From assembly GCF_023650955.1 (NCBI RefSeq), contig NZ_CP098039.1, positions 1,240,001-1,304,000 on the forward strand: a stretch of DNA of 64,000 bases, given 5' to 3'. Position numbers and translations under genes: made by a program. The notes beneath the pieces are model-generated. The model saw only the letters and a program-made list of their open reading frames with translations. It was not told the origin of the DNA and did no database searches. Origin of the DNA: Thermosynechococcus sp. HN-54. GTDB taxonomy: Bacteria > Cyanobacteriota > Cyanobacteriia > Thermosynechococcales > Thermosynechococcaceae. Shown here in pieces: positions 25,337-35,662 of the stretch; the stretch's first letter is position 1, and every line of letters begins with the position of its first letter.

Positions 25337-26639
25337 CTCCCCCATTTGGCAGCCCTTTACACAAATGAAAACGGCAGATCCGCCCCTGAAGGTGGTGCGT
25401 GCCCAGGGTGCTCGTCTCGAACTGAGCGATGGTCGGCAGATAATTGATGCCATTTCCAGTTGGTGGGTGACGCTCCATGGCCATAGCCATCCTGTGTTGG
25501 CTAAAGCGCTCTATGAGCAGGCGCAAACCCTTGAGCACGTCATTTTTGCTGGCTTTACCCATGAGCCAGCGGAGCAGTTGGCTCAATTACTGTGTGCTCA
25601 CACCCCGGCGGGGTTACAACGGATCTTTTTTTCCGACAATGGCTCAACCGCTGTGGAAGTCGCTCTGAAAATGGCCTACCAGTACTGGCAGCGGCGCGAT
25701 CAACCCCAGCGATCGCGCTTCATTGGCTTTGCCGGGGGGTACCATGGCGATACCCTTGGGGCAATGACTGTCGGCCAAAGTTCCCCTTGGTGGCAACCCT
25801 TTCAGCCGCTGCTCCCCCCTTTAACAATCCTGCCCTACCCCGCGACGTATCTGGGGGATCCAGAAGTAGAAACCAAGGAGGCGCTGGCGATCGCGCAACT
25901 GGAGGCCACCCTCAAGACAGACCCCGACGCTTATGCGGCTCTCTTCATTGAACCACTCGTACAGGGGGCAGGGGGAATGCGCATGTGTCGTCCGCAGTTT
26001 TTGCGAGCGGTTTCTGAGATTGCCAAGGCCTATGGCGTTTTGGTGGTTTATGACGAGGTGATGACAGGCTTTGGCCGCACCGGTGCCCTCTTTGCCTGTG
26101 AGAAAGCAGGGACACAACCGGATCTGCTGTGTTTATCAAAAGGGTTATCGGGAGGCTGCTTGCCCATTGCCGTCACATTGGCCACTGAGGAAATTTATCA
26201 AGCCTTTTATGCCGATGACCCCGCCCGTGCCTTCTTCCATAGCCATTCCTATACAGGGAATCCCTTGGCCTGTGCGGTGAGTGTGGCTTCCTTTCAATTG
26301 CTGCTTGCGGAACCTGAAGCTTACCAAGGCCTAGAGGCGCGCCATTGGCAGTGTCAACAGCAGTATCTTACCGATGTCAGCAATCTCAAGCAATTTCGCA
26401 CCTGTGGCACGATCGCGGCCATGGAATTAGAAACCGAGGCCTCCTACTTTAGTGCCCTTGTCCCCCAACTGCGCCGCCGCTTTATTGAGTTGGGTGTTCT
26501 CCTACGGCCTCTGGGGAATACGCTCTATATCTTGCCCCCCTACTGTATTACTGATGCGGAATTAGCCACGGTCTATCAAGCCATCCGCCAAGTGGCGATC
26601 GAGGTAGCCGAAGGTTACTTCACCGCAGTCTCTGCTTGA
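25329..26639 (+). CDS. bioA: adenosylmethionine-8-amino-7-oxononanoate aminotransferase
   Basis: 436 aa PLP enzyme of biotin synthesis that converts KAPA to DAPA using SAM as amino donor. The family N-terminus IWQPFTQMKTADPPL, ISSWWVTLHGHSHPVLA, FSDNGSTAVEVALKMAYQYW, GGYHGDTLGAM, VVYDEVMTGFGRTG and the PLP-lysine segment LCLSKGLSGG are all present. The ATG at 25329 overlaps the ylxR stop by eight bases; 25314 is an in-frame alternative. Its end overlaps the convergent DUF1823 gene by 25 bases. No other bio genes adjoin it. Confidence 0.92.
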   Translation: MTNSPIWQPFTQMKTADPPLKVVRAQGARLELSDGRQIIDAISSWWVTLHGHSHPVLAKALYEQAQTLEHVIFAGFTHEPAEQLAQLLCAHTPAGLQRIFFSDNGSTAVEVALKMAYQYWQRRDQPQRSRFIGFAGGYHGDTLGAMTVGQSSPWWQPFQPLLPPLTILPYPATYLGDPEVETKEALAIAQLEATLKTDPDAYAALFIEPLVQGAGGMRMCRPQFLRAVSEIAKAYGVLVVYDEVMTGFGRTGALFACEKAGTQPDLLCLSKGLSGGCLPIAVTLATEEIYQAFYADDPARAFFHSHSYTGNPLACAVSVASFQLLLAEPEAYQGLEARHWQCQQQYLTDVSNLKQFRTCGTIAAMELETEASYFSALVPQLRRRFIELGVLLRPLGNTLYILPPYCITDAELATVYQAIRQVAIEVAEGYFTAVSA

Positions 26640-27007
26640 GTGGCCATATAACTCAGGAGCCAATTGACAGCAGTGGCACGGCGGGTACGGCGAGGATTGA
26701 GTTCCTTAATCTCATAGCCCGGAAAGCCCAACTGTTCCTTGAGGAGTTGTTTGTGGGTAGGGGGAATGGAGCGGGTGAGCTTAACGATGGCGGGGCGGCT
26801 GCCAATGAAGTCGGGAGGTTGAGGATAGTCTTGTCGCCATTCTGGGGGCACGCGATCGCTCTGCCAACTTTGAGTATCGGGATCATAGCGATAGCCCAAG
26901 CAGTGCCACAGGAACTGATTGACTGTGGCATCATCCAATTCCTCGTTGAGAATTTGCCACAACGTGGCTTCTGTGAGAGGGGGGAGTGGCGAATCCGGAA
27001 TGCTCAT
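26615..27007 (-). CDS. DUF1823 family protein
   Basis: 130 aa, soluble, matching the cyanobacterial/plant DUF1823 family by TLWQILNEELDDATVNQFLWHCLGYRYD and by PPEWRQDYPQPPDFIGSRPAIVKLTRSI (quoted in part). Function unknown. It converges on bioA with a 25-base overlap and lies downstream of the glycosyltransferase gene on the same strand, 86 bases away. Confidence 0.75.
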   Translation of the reverse strand: MSIPDSPLPPLTEATLWQILNEELDDATVNQFLWHCLGYRYDPDTQSWQSDRVPPEWRQDYPQPPDFIGSRPAIVKLTRSIPPTHKQLLKEQLGFPGYEIKELNPRRTRRATAVNWLLSYMATQAETAVK

Positions 27008-27093
27008 TGCCTCGCTGAATTGCTAGCCTCGCTGTTCATCGCGATAACTATTTAATCATATTGGAATCTTAGTTATGGCTCTATTGTACTGAG

Positions 27094-29172
27094 TCACCTT
27101 TCACTTTTTTGGGGATAACTATAGGCTCGGTGCCATCCTGTGGCCTGAAGGTTGGGTGTCAGTGGGTTCCAGTGACGGATCAAAGGAGGCAAGACGAGCG
27201 TGCGCAGCAGGAGCCACAGGGTTTGCAATTCACTGGGTGCTTTCTGCCATTGCCAGCGGTTGGGTTCACAGAAAAGCAGCGTGATCAATTGGCGGTATTG
27301 ATCTGGAGTGAGCGGATCAAAGTAAATCTCTAGGGTTGTCTGATTCGGCATGTGCACAATTTGGCCGCTGAGGTCAATGCCGGCCTCCAATAGCCGACAA
27401 GTGAGGGGCACACCCATCGCCGAGGGGGGGAGGGCTTGGTGCAGATGAACGATCGCCCCACCTTCAGAAAGACGCATCGTCCTGCCCCACAGGGCAGTGG
27501 TTTGATCCCAAGCAAGATGGAGTTCAACGGTTTGCTGCACATTGAGCCAATCATAGGGATCGGGACGGGGGCGTTCGGTAAGACAGTAGAGAGCTAGTGC
27601 AAGAATCACAAGATTGTAAAGGTTCCAGACCCATGCCAGTAGTAGCCCCCTGCTATGTAATGCTTGCCAATTGAGGACAGCAGCGGCAACTGAGAGCACA
27701 AAAAGCACGAATAGCGGTGCCGCTAGGTGCCACTGAAAGTGGTAGCGATCGCGATAACTCCCCTTGGGGGTGACCCAAAAACCGCGACCAAAGGGACGCA
27801 ACAAGGTGTCAATCACTGTCAATGTCAACGGCACACATTGGACAACTGCATAGATATCCGATACCAAGGCGGAACGACTGTGGCCATTGAGCCAGCGGAA
27901 CGTACTCAACAGCAGCCAGTAGTAGGGCACAAAATAGTAGAGCCACTGCCGCAGGGTGGTTTCAAGGGGAACCAGCCCCCAAAAGGCGGCAATTAACGGC
28001 AACAGCAGTAGGAACAAACGCAGGGGACTGTGGAACCATTGGGTGATCCCCTCTAAGTGGGCAAGGCGCTGGAGCCAACTGAGATTCGGTACCCGCAGTG
28101 GACTGGACGCAATGAATAACCCTTGGAGAGTGCCCCGTGCCCAGCGTTGGCGTTGACGAATGTGAGCCGTCATGTCCTCCGCACACAGACCGGCACTGAG
28201 ACTTTCATTCAAGTAAATCAGCCGATAACCCGCCGCCGCTAGTTCAATTCCTGTGTAGTAGTCTTCACTGAGGGATTCAGTGACAAAGCCGCCAATGGCC
28301 TCTAGGGCAGATCGCCGCACCACAAATGAACTACCGTAGCACAGCGCCGTTTCAATACTATCCCGCAGGACTTGATAGTGACGGGAAAAGATTTCCACCT
28401 CTTGGGGCAGATGCTCCTCTAGGCCAAGGTTACGGGCAATGGGATCGGGATTGTAAAAGCTCTGGTACGTTTGCACAAGGCCGATATCAGCGGTCTGAAA
28501 AAAGCCAACCGTGCGGGTGAGAAAGTTGCGCGTGGGCACAAAGTCCGCATCAAAAACCGCAATCAGTTCACCCTGCGTGCAGGCGAGGGCATGGTTGAGG
28601 TTACCTGCTTTGGCATGGCGATTGTCAGGACGACTAAGGTATTCACAGCCGAGTTCGCAGGCCAATTCCCGTAGCGCAGGGCGACGGGTATCATCGAGGA
28701 CATAGATGCGTTTGTGGGGATAGTCGAGGGCTTGGCAGCCAACAATTGTGCGCCGCAAAATCGTTAGAGGTTCGTTGTAGGTGGGAATGAAAATATCCAC
28801 CCAGGGCTGATAGTAGCCACTTTTGACCGCGAGGGCAGCAGCGTCGGCTTCGGGGCGACGATTTTTGATGCGCAGCAGGAGGTAGAGTTGCAGGCTATAG
28901 CCTGCCATCATGAAAACCTCGATAGCCAATAGGAGAATACTCAGGGCTGCCTCGATGGGGGTGCGTAGATTGAGGGTGGCTAGCGATCGCCACAGCAGGT
29001 AATGAATCATCAGGGCGATTAAACTGGCGACGACAATGACCCGTGCCCACTGTTGCTGCACCTTCCCCCAGCGCAAAACAACACTGCTAAGAACTCCGAT
29101 CAAGAGCAATGGCCAAAAAATCCACGGTGGGTCTAGGTCTTCAATTGCAAGCCAAGGAATGATGGTGGGCAT
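27094..29172 (-). CDS. cellulose-synthase-like family 2 glycosyltransferase with degenerate PilZ domain
   Basis: 692 aa membrane glycosyltransferase. Four N-terminal hydrophobic segments lead to a GT2 domain with the BcsA-type catalytic set: YVLDDTRRP, FDADFVPT, SEDYYTG (in place of TED) and QRQRWARG. Four or so more membrane segments follow, then a C-terminal PilZ-like domain from about residue 555. The PilZ motifs are altered: no RxxxR is seen near ERPRPDPYDW and the expected (D/N)xSxxG reads RLSEGG. The product is probably cellulose or a related beta-glucan of the kind that drives cell aggregation in Thermosynechococcus. It has a perfect HLR1 motif upstream. Confidence 0.85.
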   Translation of the reverse strand: MPTIIPWLAIEDLDPPWIFWPLLLIGVLSSVVLRWGKVQQQWARVIVVASLIALMIHYLLWRSLATLNLRTPIEAALSILLLAIEVFMMAGYSLQLYLLLRIKNRRPEADAAALAVKSGYYQPWVDIFIPTYNEPLTILRRTIVGCQALDYPHKRIYVLDDTRRPALRELACELGCEYLSRPDNRHAKAGNLNHALACTQGELIAVFDADFVPTRNFLTRTVGFFQTADIGLVQTYQSFYNPDPIARNLGLEEHLPQEVEIFSRHYQVLRDSIETALCYGSSFVVRRSALEAIGGFVTESLSEDYYTGIELAAAGYRLIYLNESLSAGLCAEDMTAHIRQRQRWARGTLQGLFIASSPLRVPNLSWLQRLAHLEGITQWFHSPLRLFLLLLPLIAAFWGLVPLETTLRQWLYYFVPYYWLLLSTFRWLNGHSRSALVSDIYAVVQCVPLTLTVIDTLLRPFGRGFWVTPKGSYRDRYHFQWHLAAPLFVLFVLSVAAAVLNWQALHSRGLLLAWVWNLYNLVILALALYCLTERPRPDPYDWLNVQQTVELHLAWDQTTALWGRTMRLSEGGAIVHLHQALPPSAMGVPLTCRLLEAGIDLSGQIVHMPNQTTLEIYFDPLTPDQYRQLITLLFCEPNRWQWQKAPSELQTLWLLLRTLVLPPLIRHWNPLTPNLQATGWHRAYSYPQKSER

Positions 29173-29274
29173 CGGCGGAGCCTCAATTAAAGGTTGAAGA
29201 GAGCTTCGTTCTAGAGCGATCGCTATCCGTGCCCATGCACGATCTATAGCGGTGTTAACCTCTGATACTAAAGT

Positions 29275-29292
29275 AATGTAACGAAATGTAAA
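29275..29292 (-). promoter_or_regulatory. HLR1 motif (RpaB binding site)
   Basis: Read on the minus strand the site is TTTACATT-TC-GTTACATT, an exact fit to the HLR1 consensus (G/T)TTACA(A/T)(A/T)-N2-(G/T)TTACA(A/T)(A/T). It lies 103 bases upstream of the glycosyltransferase ATG and 100 bases upstream of the divergent DUF1997 ATG. A possible minus-strand -10 (TATAGA, 29244-29249) would place it near position -46. Confidence 0.65.
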
Positions 29293-29392
29293 CTAAGCGT
29301 TAGACAGAAACCTCACTATTCGGGTTTCCCACAGTAGCGATCGCCCCCAGCAGTATGTCAGGATGAATATCGCCAAATGCCAATCTAATGCT

Positions 29393-30091
29393 ATGACCGA
29401 CTCCCAAGATGGGACTGAGCGACCTCCCTTTATTTTTCACAACCAATTCCAAGGCTGGATGGACGTGTATGCCCCAGTGCAACGCTACGAAACCTACCTC
29501 AATAATCACCAAGAATGGTTTCACCGCTGTGCCCATCCCATGAAGGCAGAACCGGTGGGCAAGCATGGCTACATTCTCACTCTTGGTCGCTATGGCTCCC
29601 ATGGCTACGAAGTGGAACCCAAAATAGGACTGCATCTCCTGCCTCAAGAGCAAGGAGTCTATCGCATTGAAACAATTCCTGTGCCAGAGCAGCCCTTTCT
29701 GAACTACGAGGTCAATTTTCAAGCGGCAATGGCCTTGGTGCCGATGCAAGCCAATCCTGAAACGGATAGTGACCTGTTAGCGCTGAATGTGATTGACTAC
29801 ACACGAGTGAATTGGGAACTCGACTTGCGAGTGGAAATGTACTTTCCGCGATTTATCTACCGTCTGCCCCATGGCCTGATTCAAGGGACAGGCAATCGCG
29901 TTTTGGCTCAAATTGTCCGCCAAGTGTCCTACCGCCTCACGGCAAAGGTGCAGGATGATTTCCACAAAACCATTGGCCTAGACTTGGGCAAACGCTGGCG
30001 ACGCAAACGCTTCCATGCTGAGCGGGTGCGCACCCTTACCCCTGCGCCAATGTTTGATACGCCTGACGAGCCTGAGCCACCTGCTGCTTGA
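29393..30091 (+). CDS. DUF1997 family protein
   Basis: 232 aa from the ATG at 29393 (MTDSQDGTERPPFIF). The soluble domain YLNNHQEWFHRCAHPMKAEPV, followed by YILTLGRYGSHGYEVEPKIGL (quoted in part) and VNWELDLRVEMYFPRF, fits the DUF1997 family of cyanobacteria and plastids, which has no defined biochemical role. Its 3' end overlaps eda on the other strand by 56 bases. The divergent promoter region holds the HLR1 motif. Confidence 0.75.
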   Translation: MTDSQDGTERPPFIFHNQFQGWMDVYAPVQRYETYLNNHQEWFHRCAHPMKAEPVGKHGYILTLGRYGSHGYEVEPKIGLHLLPQEQGVYRIETIPVPEQPFLNYEVNFQAAMALVPMQANPETDSDLLALNVIDYTRVNWELDLRVEMYFPRFIYRLPHGLIQGTGNRVLAQIVRQVSYRLTAKVQDDFHKTIGLDLGKRWRRKRFHAERVRTLTPAPMFDTPDEPEPPAA

Positions 30092-30662
30092 GGCGTGCTA
30101 CATCTGTGCCGAGTTGACTGCCCATGCCGATGGCGATCGCCCCCGCTCTCCAGAGGGGCACCACCTCCTCCCAGCCAATACCTCCACAGGGAATGAGGGG
30201 AATTTCGGCAAACAAGGGTCGCAAAGCCCGCAGATAGCTCGCACCCCCCACCGCCATCACTGGAAAAACTTTGACCGCTGTTGCCCCAGCGTGCCACGCA
30301 TGGAGAATTTCCGTTGGTGTCAATGCCCCCAAAATCAGAGGACAATTGGCATCCTTTGCAAGGGGCACCACCTCTATGGCTGTATGGGGGGTCACTAAAA
30401 ATTGTGCGCCGGCAGCGATCGCCCCTTTGACCATTTGGGGGTTTTGGAGGCTCGCTGCTCCAATGGTGCAGTGGGGAGCGTCTTGACGGAGTTGTTGCAA
30501 GACGCCAGCAGCATTGGGGGTTGTCCACGTCACCTCTAGGCAGGTGAAGCCCGCTTGAATATACATTTGAGCGCGGGCGATCGCTTCACTAGGATCAGCA
30601 GCACGCACCACTGCAATCAAGGGCAGGCTTGGCAGAAACTCTAACTGCTGCGGCTTGGGCAT
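30036..30662 (-). CDS. eda: bifunctional KDPG/KHG aldolase
   Basis: 208 aa TIM-barrel aldolase that splits 2-keto-3-deoxy-6-phosphogluconate to pyruvate and glyceraldehyde 3-phosphate, the last step of the Entner-Doudoroff route. Motifs: [28 protein letters not shown] with the catalytic Glu, [22 protein letters not shown], and [13 protein letters not shown] with the Schiff-base Lys. In related enzymes GAGT replaces GAAS. The start at 30662 gives [10 protein letters not shown]. Its end overlaps the convergent DUF1997 gene by 56 bases. Confidence 0.88.
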   Translation of the reverse strand: MPKPQQLEFLPSLPLIAVVRAADPSEAIARAQMYIQAGFTCLEVTWTTPNAAGVLQQLRQDAPHCTIGAASLQNPQMVKGAIAAGAQFLVTPHTAIEVVPLAKDANCPLILGALTPTEILHAWHAGATAVKVFPVMAVGGASYLRALRPLFAEIPLIPCGGIGWEEVVPLWRAGAIAIGMGSQLGTDVARLKQQVAQARQAYQTLAQG

Positions 30663-30766
30663 GGCGTCACAACCATTCAGCAAGGGGATGGGAGGGCAGT
30701 GATAAGATGAAAACTTCCCCTACCCCTAAACTACGGTATATTGACAATACTCTTACGGAGTTTTTG

Positions 30767-31225
30767 ATGGGCGATAGCATCAAAGTCCTGAGTGAAAATC
30801 GCCAAGCGCGCTTCCAATACGAAATTTTGGAAACCTATGAGTGTGGCCTCGTGTTGCTCGGCACTGAGGTCAAGTCCATTCGCGCTGGGAAGGTGAATCT
30901 ACGGGATGGCTTTGCCCGCATCCGCAATGGTGAAGCGTGGTTGATGAATATCCACATTTCCCCCCACGAAAGTACCAACCAGTCCTATAACCATGATCCG
31001 CTGCGCGATCGCAAGCTCCTTCTCCACAAGCAGGAAATCCGCAAGCTAGTGGGCAAAGTTGAACAAAAAGGACTGACCCTCGTGCCCCTAAAGCTTTACC
31101 TCAAAAATGGCCGCGTCAAGGTCTCCATAGGGCTAGCCCGTGGTAAGAAGCTCCACGACAAACGCCAGGACCTCAAGCAGCGCCAAGATAAACGCGAAAT
31201 GGAACGCGCCCTCAAACAACGTTAA
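30767..31225 (+). CDS. smpB: SsrA-binding protein SmpB
   Basis: 152 aa from the ATG at 30767, which has GGAG seven bases upstream. It binds tmRNA for trans-translation at stalled ribosomes. Conserved blocks are [24 protein letters not shown] (quoted from [10 protein letters not shown]), [42 protein letters not shown] and the basic tail [14 protein letters not shown]. The frame is open upstream, but those residues are outside the family. Confidence 0.94.
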   Translation: MGDSIKVLSENRQARFQYEILETYECGLVLLGTEVKSIRAGKVNLRDGFARIRNGEAWLMNIHISPHESTNQSYNHDPLRDRKLLLHKQEIRKLVGKVEQKGLTLVPLKLYLKNGRVKVSIGLARGKKLHDKRQDLKQRQDKREMERALKQR

Positions 31226-31273
31226 CCCCTTGACCCTTTCTCTGCCAAGTAGCGGAATCGCTATAGGGGCACC

Positions 31274-31921
31274 TTAGGGCGGTGGCAGTGGCAAATCAGG
31301 GCGTCGGGAGGGCACCGGTATAATATTCATTTCCGCACTCACCGCCGATGTCTGAGGGGCACCACCCCCCGTTGCTGCTTGCCAAGAGTCATTGGTGAAA
31401 TAAACATGACCAAGCACGCGGCCTTCATAGGTGCGCCGCGTTAACCGCCAAGTGGGTTCCAGTTGAAACTTGAGAAATTGCCCTTCCTGCATACCGTGGG
31501 TGCGGCCAATGACCATACGCGGACCACCGCGATTGCTGCTGCCAACAAGGAGCAACTCGCCATCCCCCTGTTCAATGCGTAGATTGTACTGTAAACCCAA
31601 ATCCTCTTGAGCAACCCGAATCGAGTAGCCATTGCTATCCGTAGCCCGACCACAAATGCCCGTAAAGTCAAACGTGGTCAATAGGGGGTCAATCACCACA
31701 GGGTTACTGCCCGACTCACTCCAGCAGGGACGAGTATCCTTAATTTGCTCCACCACCAAGAGGCGATACCCACCGCGTGCAAGGGGCACAGCCATCACCA
31801 CATAGCGGCTTTGATCCACTTCCGTTTGTGTAAACATATTGGCTTGGGCAGGCCGAGGGGCAATTGTTCCCAAACAGGCCACCGTCAATAGGCTCAGGCC
31901 AAATTTTTGCCAGTATTTCAT
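31274..31921 (-). CDS. secreted DUF3747 domain protein
   Basis: 215 aa. A clear signal peptide (MKYWQKFGLSLLTVACLG, cleavage after PAQA) precedes a domain starting FTQTEVDQSRYVVMAVPL that matches the cyanobacterial DUF3747 family. Two cysteines (RPCWSES and TGICGRAT) could form a disulfide. The C-terminus is Pro-rich. Periplasmic or outer-surface role unknown. Confidence 0.78.
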   Translation of the reverse strand: MKYWQKFGLSLLTVACLGTIAPRPAQANMFTQTEVDQSRYVVMAVPLARGGYRLLVVEQIKDTRPCWSESGSNPVVIDPLLTTFDFTGICGRATDSNGYSIRVAQEDLGLQYNLRIEQGDGELLLVGSSNRGGPRMVIGRTHGMQEGQFLKFQLEPTWRLTRRTYEGRVLGHVYFTNDSWQAATGGGAPQTSAVSAEMNIIPVPSRRPDLPLPPP

Positions 31922-32042
31922 AGGGACACTCCTCAGCAGAACTTGGAGGTTTTGACAGTTAAATGGATTCTACTGTTCCACTACGATCCACGCTGATGAA
32001 CTATCAAAATTCTAGAAATGATTTTTCAGATACTATCAGGCA

Positions 32043-35000
32043 TCAATGGTGAGCGGTTAAATCGAGGCCAATCACTTGGGTATGTTGACCCCGCGCTTGG
32101 GTGACGCCAATCGTGCGCTGAGCTGCTTCAATCATTGGTCGCCGCAGACTGACAACAATAAACTGCGCCTCTTGGCTTTGCTGCTGAATCATTTTGGCAA
32201 GGCGCTCAACATTGGCACCATCGAGAAACATATCCACCTCATCAAAGGCATAGAAGGGGGAGGGGCGATAGCGTTGTAGGGCAAAGATAAAACTGAGGGC
32301 CGTTAGGGATTTTTCACCCCCCGACATTGAGGCCAAGCGTTGTACGGGTTTGCCCTTGGGATGCGCCACCAGATTCAGGCCACCGGCAAAGGGATCTTCA
32401 GGACTTTCCAGTTGCAGATAGCCATCGCCATCGGAGAGGGTGGCAAAAATAGTTTGGAAGTTGGCATTGACGGCCTCAAAGGCTTCACGGAAGGACTGGT
32501 GACGCAGGGTGGTGAAGTTCTCAATCCGCAGTAGTATCTCTGTGCGCTCGGCTTCCAGAACGGCGAGCTTCTCCTGTAGCTCATTAAGCCGCCCTTGTGT
32601 CTCCTCAAATTCCTGAATTGCCAACATATTGACGGGTTCCATGGCGCGCAACCGTTTTTCGAGGGCTTGGCACTGCTGTTGAATGTCGCTGAGGGAAAGG
32701 TCAGCAGGCACTTCAGGCCATGGCTGCGGTAAAGGGGGTGCCTCGATGGTGCTTAATTCCTGAAGTTGTGCGTGCAGCGTGGTGAGGGTGTCGCCGGCTT
32801 TTTGATATTGCCATTCCAGTTGTTGATAGTCCTTTTGCTGCTGCCGCAGTTGGTAATCTTGGCGATCGCGATCGCCCTTGAGGTGACCAAGGTGAGCTTC
32901 CAACTCACTGAGAGCCGCTTGCGTCCTTTGAATTTGCGTCGCTAAGTCCCCAAGGGTTTGCTCGAGGGCTTGCTGCTGCCAGAGCGTCTCCTGTTGGGCT
33001 TGGCGCAGTCGCTGAATCTCCCGCTCTGTTTGTTGTAGATCCTGTCCAAGGCGCTCAAGTTGACGGTGGCGATCGCCCAAAGCTTGATCCACTGCTTGCA
33101 GGGCAGCCACATGATCAGCGTGGATTTTTTCCTGTGCCTGAAGCTGTTCCTGAAGGTGCTGCCACTGCTGATGGCTAGGATTGGCTTCAAGGGCATTGAG
33201 GGCAAGGCGTTCGGCGGCGAGTGCTGCTTCGAGTTCAGGAAGGCGAGCCTCTAGGTGAGTGAGTTCAGTTTCTGCTGCGGTTAACTCTTGGCTAAGGTAC
33301 TGCTGTTGGCGCGCTAAGTCCGCTTGTTGGCGCTTGAGGTGCTGCTGTTGCTGCTGAAGTTGCTCCCATTGCCACTGGCGATCGCGATGGCTTTGGCGGG
33401 CTTCACTCAGGGCTTGGCTCAGATCACTCACTACCCCCTGTTTCTGAGTGCGCTCTTGCAGAAGGCGATCTAACAGGCGTTCTAATTCCCCAAGGCGATC
33501 GCGCACCTGCTGGATCCCTGCCGACTCTTGGGGGGTGACGCCCTGACCAAAATGGAGCGTGTTGCTGCGATGATGGCTACCCCCTGTCATTGCCCCTGAG
33601 GGTTCCAGTAACTCCCCCTCCAGCGTCACCATCCGATATTGTCCTAGATATCGTCGCGCTGCCTCCAGCGTCTCAAAGACGAGGGTGCTGCCAAACACGT
33701 AGGCAAAAATGGGCGCATAGTGTGGCTCAAAGGTAACGAGATTTACAGCGTAGTCAATACAGCCCGTCAAGGAAATTGGCGGGAGGGTCTTGGGGCGTGC
33801 CATCTTATTCAGAGGCAAAAATGTGGCTCTGCCGACCCGTTCCCGTTTGAGGAGGGCGATCGCTGCCGCCGCCACACTGTCATCCGCCACAACGATATTG
33901 CCTAGGCGTGCCCCGGCTGCAATTTCCAAGGCCAGTTGGTAGCGGGGTTCCACTTGTCCCAGTTGTGCCACCAGCCCAAACACGCCGGGGAGATCAGCAC
34001 TTAAAATGAGCCGCGCTGCAAAACTCCCTTGGCTTTCCTGAACTGCCTGTTGCCGCGCTTCCAGTTGATCCAGTTCCCGCTGCTTTTGGCGCTGTTCTCG
34101 CTCAAGGCGTTGGTAGGTTTCTTCTGTTAGGCTCAATTGTTGCTGTGCTGTGGCCAGTTGTTGGGCTAGGGTTTGCAGTTGTTGCGCCTCTTGTTGGACT
34201 GCTGCTGCGGCTTTTGTGAGCGCGTCTTGCAATTCCAATTGTTGTGCTTCTAGGGTCGTAGCGGCTTGAGACAATTCCCCCTGCCGCTGCCGCAATTGTT
34301 GCGATCGCTCCTGAAGGCGCGAGAGTTCACTGCGACTGGGTTCCAATTCGTGGATTAGGGCCTCAATCCGCTGGCGTCGCTGGCTGTGTTCTTGAAACCA
34401 TGCTTGGGCGGCTGTACTCAACTCCTGAGCCTGCTGTCGTAGGGCGTCGAGGGTGGCCTGGCTGGTGGCAATGGCGGTAACCAAGGGGGGGCGATCGCCC
34501 TGTTGCTGTTTTAACTCTTGAGCAAGTTGCTGTTGCTGCAAGCGTTGACTGTGGTACTGGGCTTGCCGTTGCTGGAGTTGTTCTGCCAACTGTTCCTGCT
34601 GCTGTTGGTAGGCCGTTTGCTGGCGTTGACACTGCCGCTGTTGGGCGTGGAGATCCGCCAACGCTGCTTGTAGGCGGAGGTACGCTTCTTCGCCAAGGGC
34701 TTTCACTTGTTGATTGAGTTGTTCTAGCGTAACGGCTGCCGCTTCAATCTCCCGTGCCTTTTGTTGCAGTTGGGCTTGGCGTTGGGCTTGCTCCTGTTGG
34801 AGCGTCTGAATCTGTGCTTGTAGGTGCACTTTTTGCTGCTCGTGGGCTTGCCATTGGCGTACCCGCAGCCATTGCTCTCGCTCCTGCAGCTCTGATCGTA
34901 GGGCTTGATATTTTTCCGCTTGCAGGCGGTCCCGTTGCAGGCGATCGCGCCGTTGAATCAATTCCTGCTCGACAATGCGAAAGCGTTCTTCGCGCTCCTT

Positions 35001-35549
35001 GACCGTATCTAACTTTTCGCGAGCTTGGGCAATCTTGCGGTCAAAATCTGCCACTCCCGCTAGTTCGTCAATAATTTCCCGCCGCGCCTTGGCATTCATC
35101 GAAATAATGTTAGTGACATCTCCTTGCAAGACCACGTTATAGCCTTGGGGATAGATACAAAATGCCTGCAACTGCTCGTAAAGTTCATTGAGGGTACAGG
35201 GTTGATCGTTCACTGCGTAGGTCGAGGTATAGGTGCCCTGCTTGGTTACCCGCAGTCGCCGTGTCACCCACCATTCCGTATCGGCATCCAGTGCAAAGGT
35301 CACCGTGACTCGCGTTTCGACAACACTATGGCCACGCCGCGTTTGGCTATGGTTCACCAAATCTGGGAGCCGTTCTGCCCGCATTCCTTTGGAGCCTGCA
35401 AGGCCAAGGGCAAACAGCAACGCATCCAACAGGTTGGATTTTCCTGAGCCATTGGGGCCTGAAATGACCGTAAACCCCGGCAGCAGCGGAATCACTGTCG
35501 TGCCGCCAAAGGACTTAAAGTTCGTGAGTTCTAACTGCTTAATGTACAC
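32043..35549 (-). CDS. smc: chromosome segregation protein SMC
   Basis: 1168 aa. Walker [20 protein letters not shown] is near residue 35. A coiled coil, very rich in Gln, runs to about residue 500; the hinge lies around 510-680 ([21 protein letters not shown] to [10 protein letters not shown]); a second coil follows. The C-terminal head has the signature [19 protein letters not shown] and Walker [20 protein letters not shown]. The protein condenses and helps segregate the chromosome with ScpA/ScpB, which are not in this window. It diverges from the NTRC gene. Confidence 0.96.
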   Translation of the reverse strand: MYIKQLELTNFKSFGGTTVIPLLPGFTVISGPNGSGKSNLLDALLFALGLAGSKGMRAERLPDLVNHSQTRRGHSVVETRVTVTFALDADTEWWVTRRLRVTKQGTYTSTYAVNDQPCTLNELYEQLQAFCIYPQGYNVVLQGDVTNIISMNAKARREIIDELAGVADFDRKIAQAREKLDTVKEREERFRIVEQELIQRRDRLQRDRLQAEKYQALRSELQEREQWLRVRQWQAHEQQKVHLQAQIQTLQQEQAQRQAQLQQKAREIEAAAVTLEQLNQQVKALGEEAYLRLQAALADLHAQQRQCQRQQTAYQQQQEQLAEQLQQRQAQYHSQRLQQQQLAQELKQQQGDRPPLVTAIATSQATLDALRQQAQELSTAAQAWFQEHSQRRQRIEALIHELEPSRSELSRLQERSQQLRQRQGELSQAATTLEAQQLELQDALTKAAAAVQQEAQQLQTLAQQLATAQQQLSLTEETYQRLEREQRQKQRELDQLEARQQAVQESQGSFAARLILSADLPGVFGLVAQLGQVEPRYQLALEIAAGARLGNIVVADDSVAAAAIALLKRERVGRATFLPLNKMARPKTLPPISLTGCIDYAVNLVTFEPHYAPIFAYVFGSTLVFETLEAARRYLGQYRMVTLEGELLEPSGAMTGGSHHRSNTLHFGQGVTPQESAGIQQVRDRLGELERLLDRLLQERTQKQGVVSDLSQALSEARQSHRDRQWQWEQLQQQQQHLKRQQADLARQQQYLSQELTAAETELTHLEARLPELEAALAAERLALNALEANPSHQQWQHLQEQLQAQEKIHADHVAALQAVDQALGDRHRQLERLGQDLQQTEREIQRLRQAQQETLWQQQALEQTLGDLATQIQRTQAALSELEAHLGHLKGDRDRQDYQLRQQQKDYQQLEWQYQKAGDTLTTLHAQLQELSTIEAPPLPQPWPEVPADLSLSDIQQQCQALEKRLRAMEPVNMLAIQEFEETQGRLNELQEKLAVLEAERTEILLRIENFTTLRHQSFREAFEAVNANFQTIFATLSDGDGYLQLESPEDPFAGGLNLVAHPKGKPVQRLASMSGGEKSLTALSFIFALQRYRPSPFYAFDEVDMFLDGANVERLAKMIQQQSQEAQFIVVSLRRPMIEAAQRTIGVTQARGQHTQVIGLDLTAHH

Positions 35550-35662
35550 AACTAAGGAGCGTACCTAACCGTTTCATTATGCCCAAAGATGCTCCCCTTG
35601 TTTGCCACGGAAAATCAAGCTAAAATCAAATAACTCATAGTCGTTTCGAGTTTGCTTTAGCC

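Noticed and set aside
29929-30528. 199-codon minus-strand frame overlapping eda and DUF1997
   Set aside because: The composition is Gly/Arg/Ser-rich shadow sequence; eda in another minus-strand frame has all catalytic motifs.
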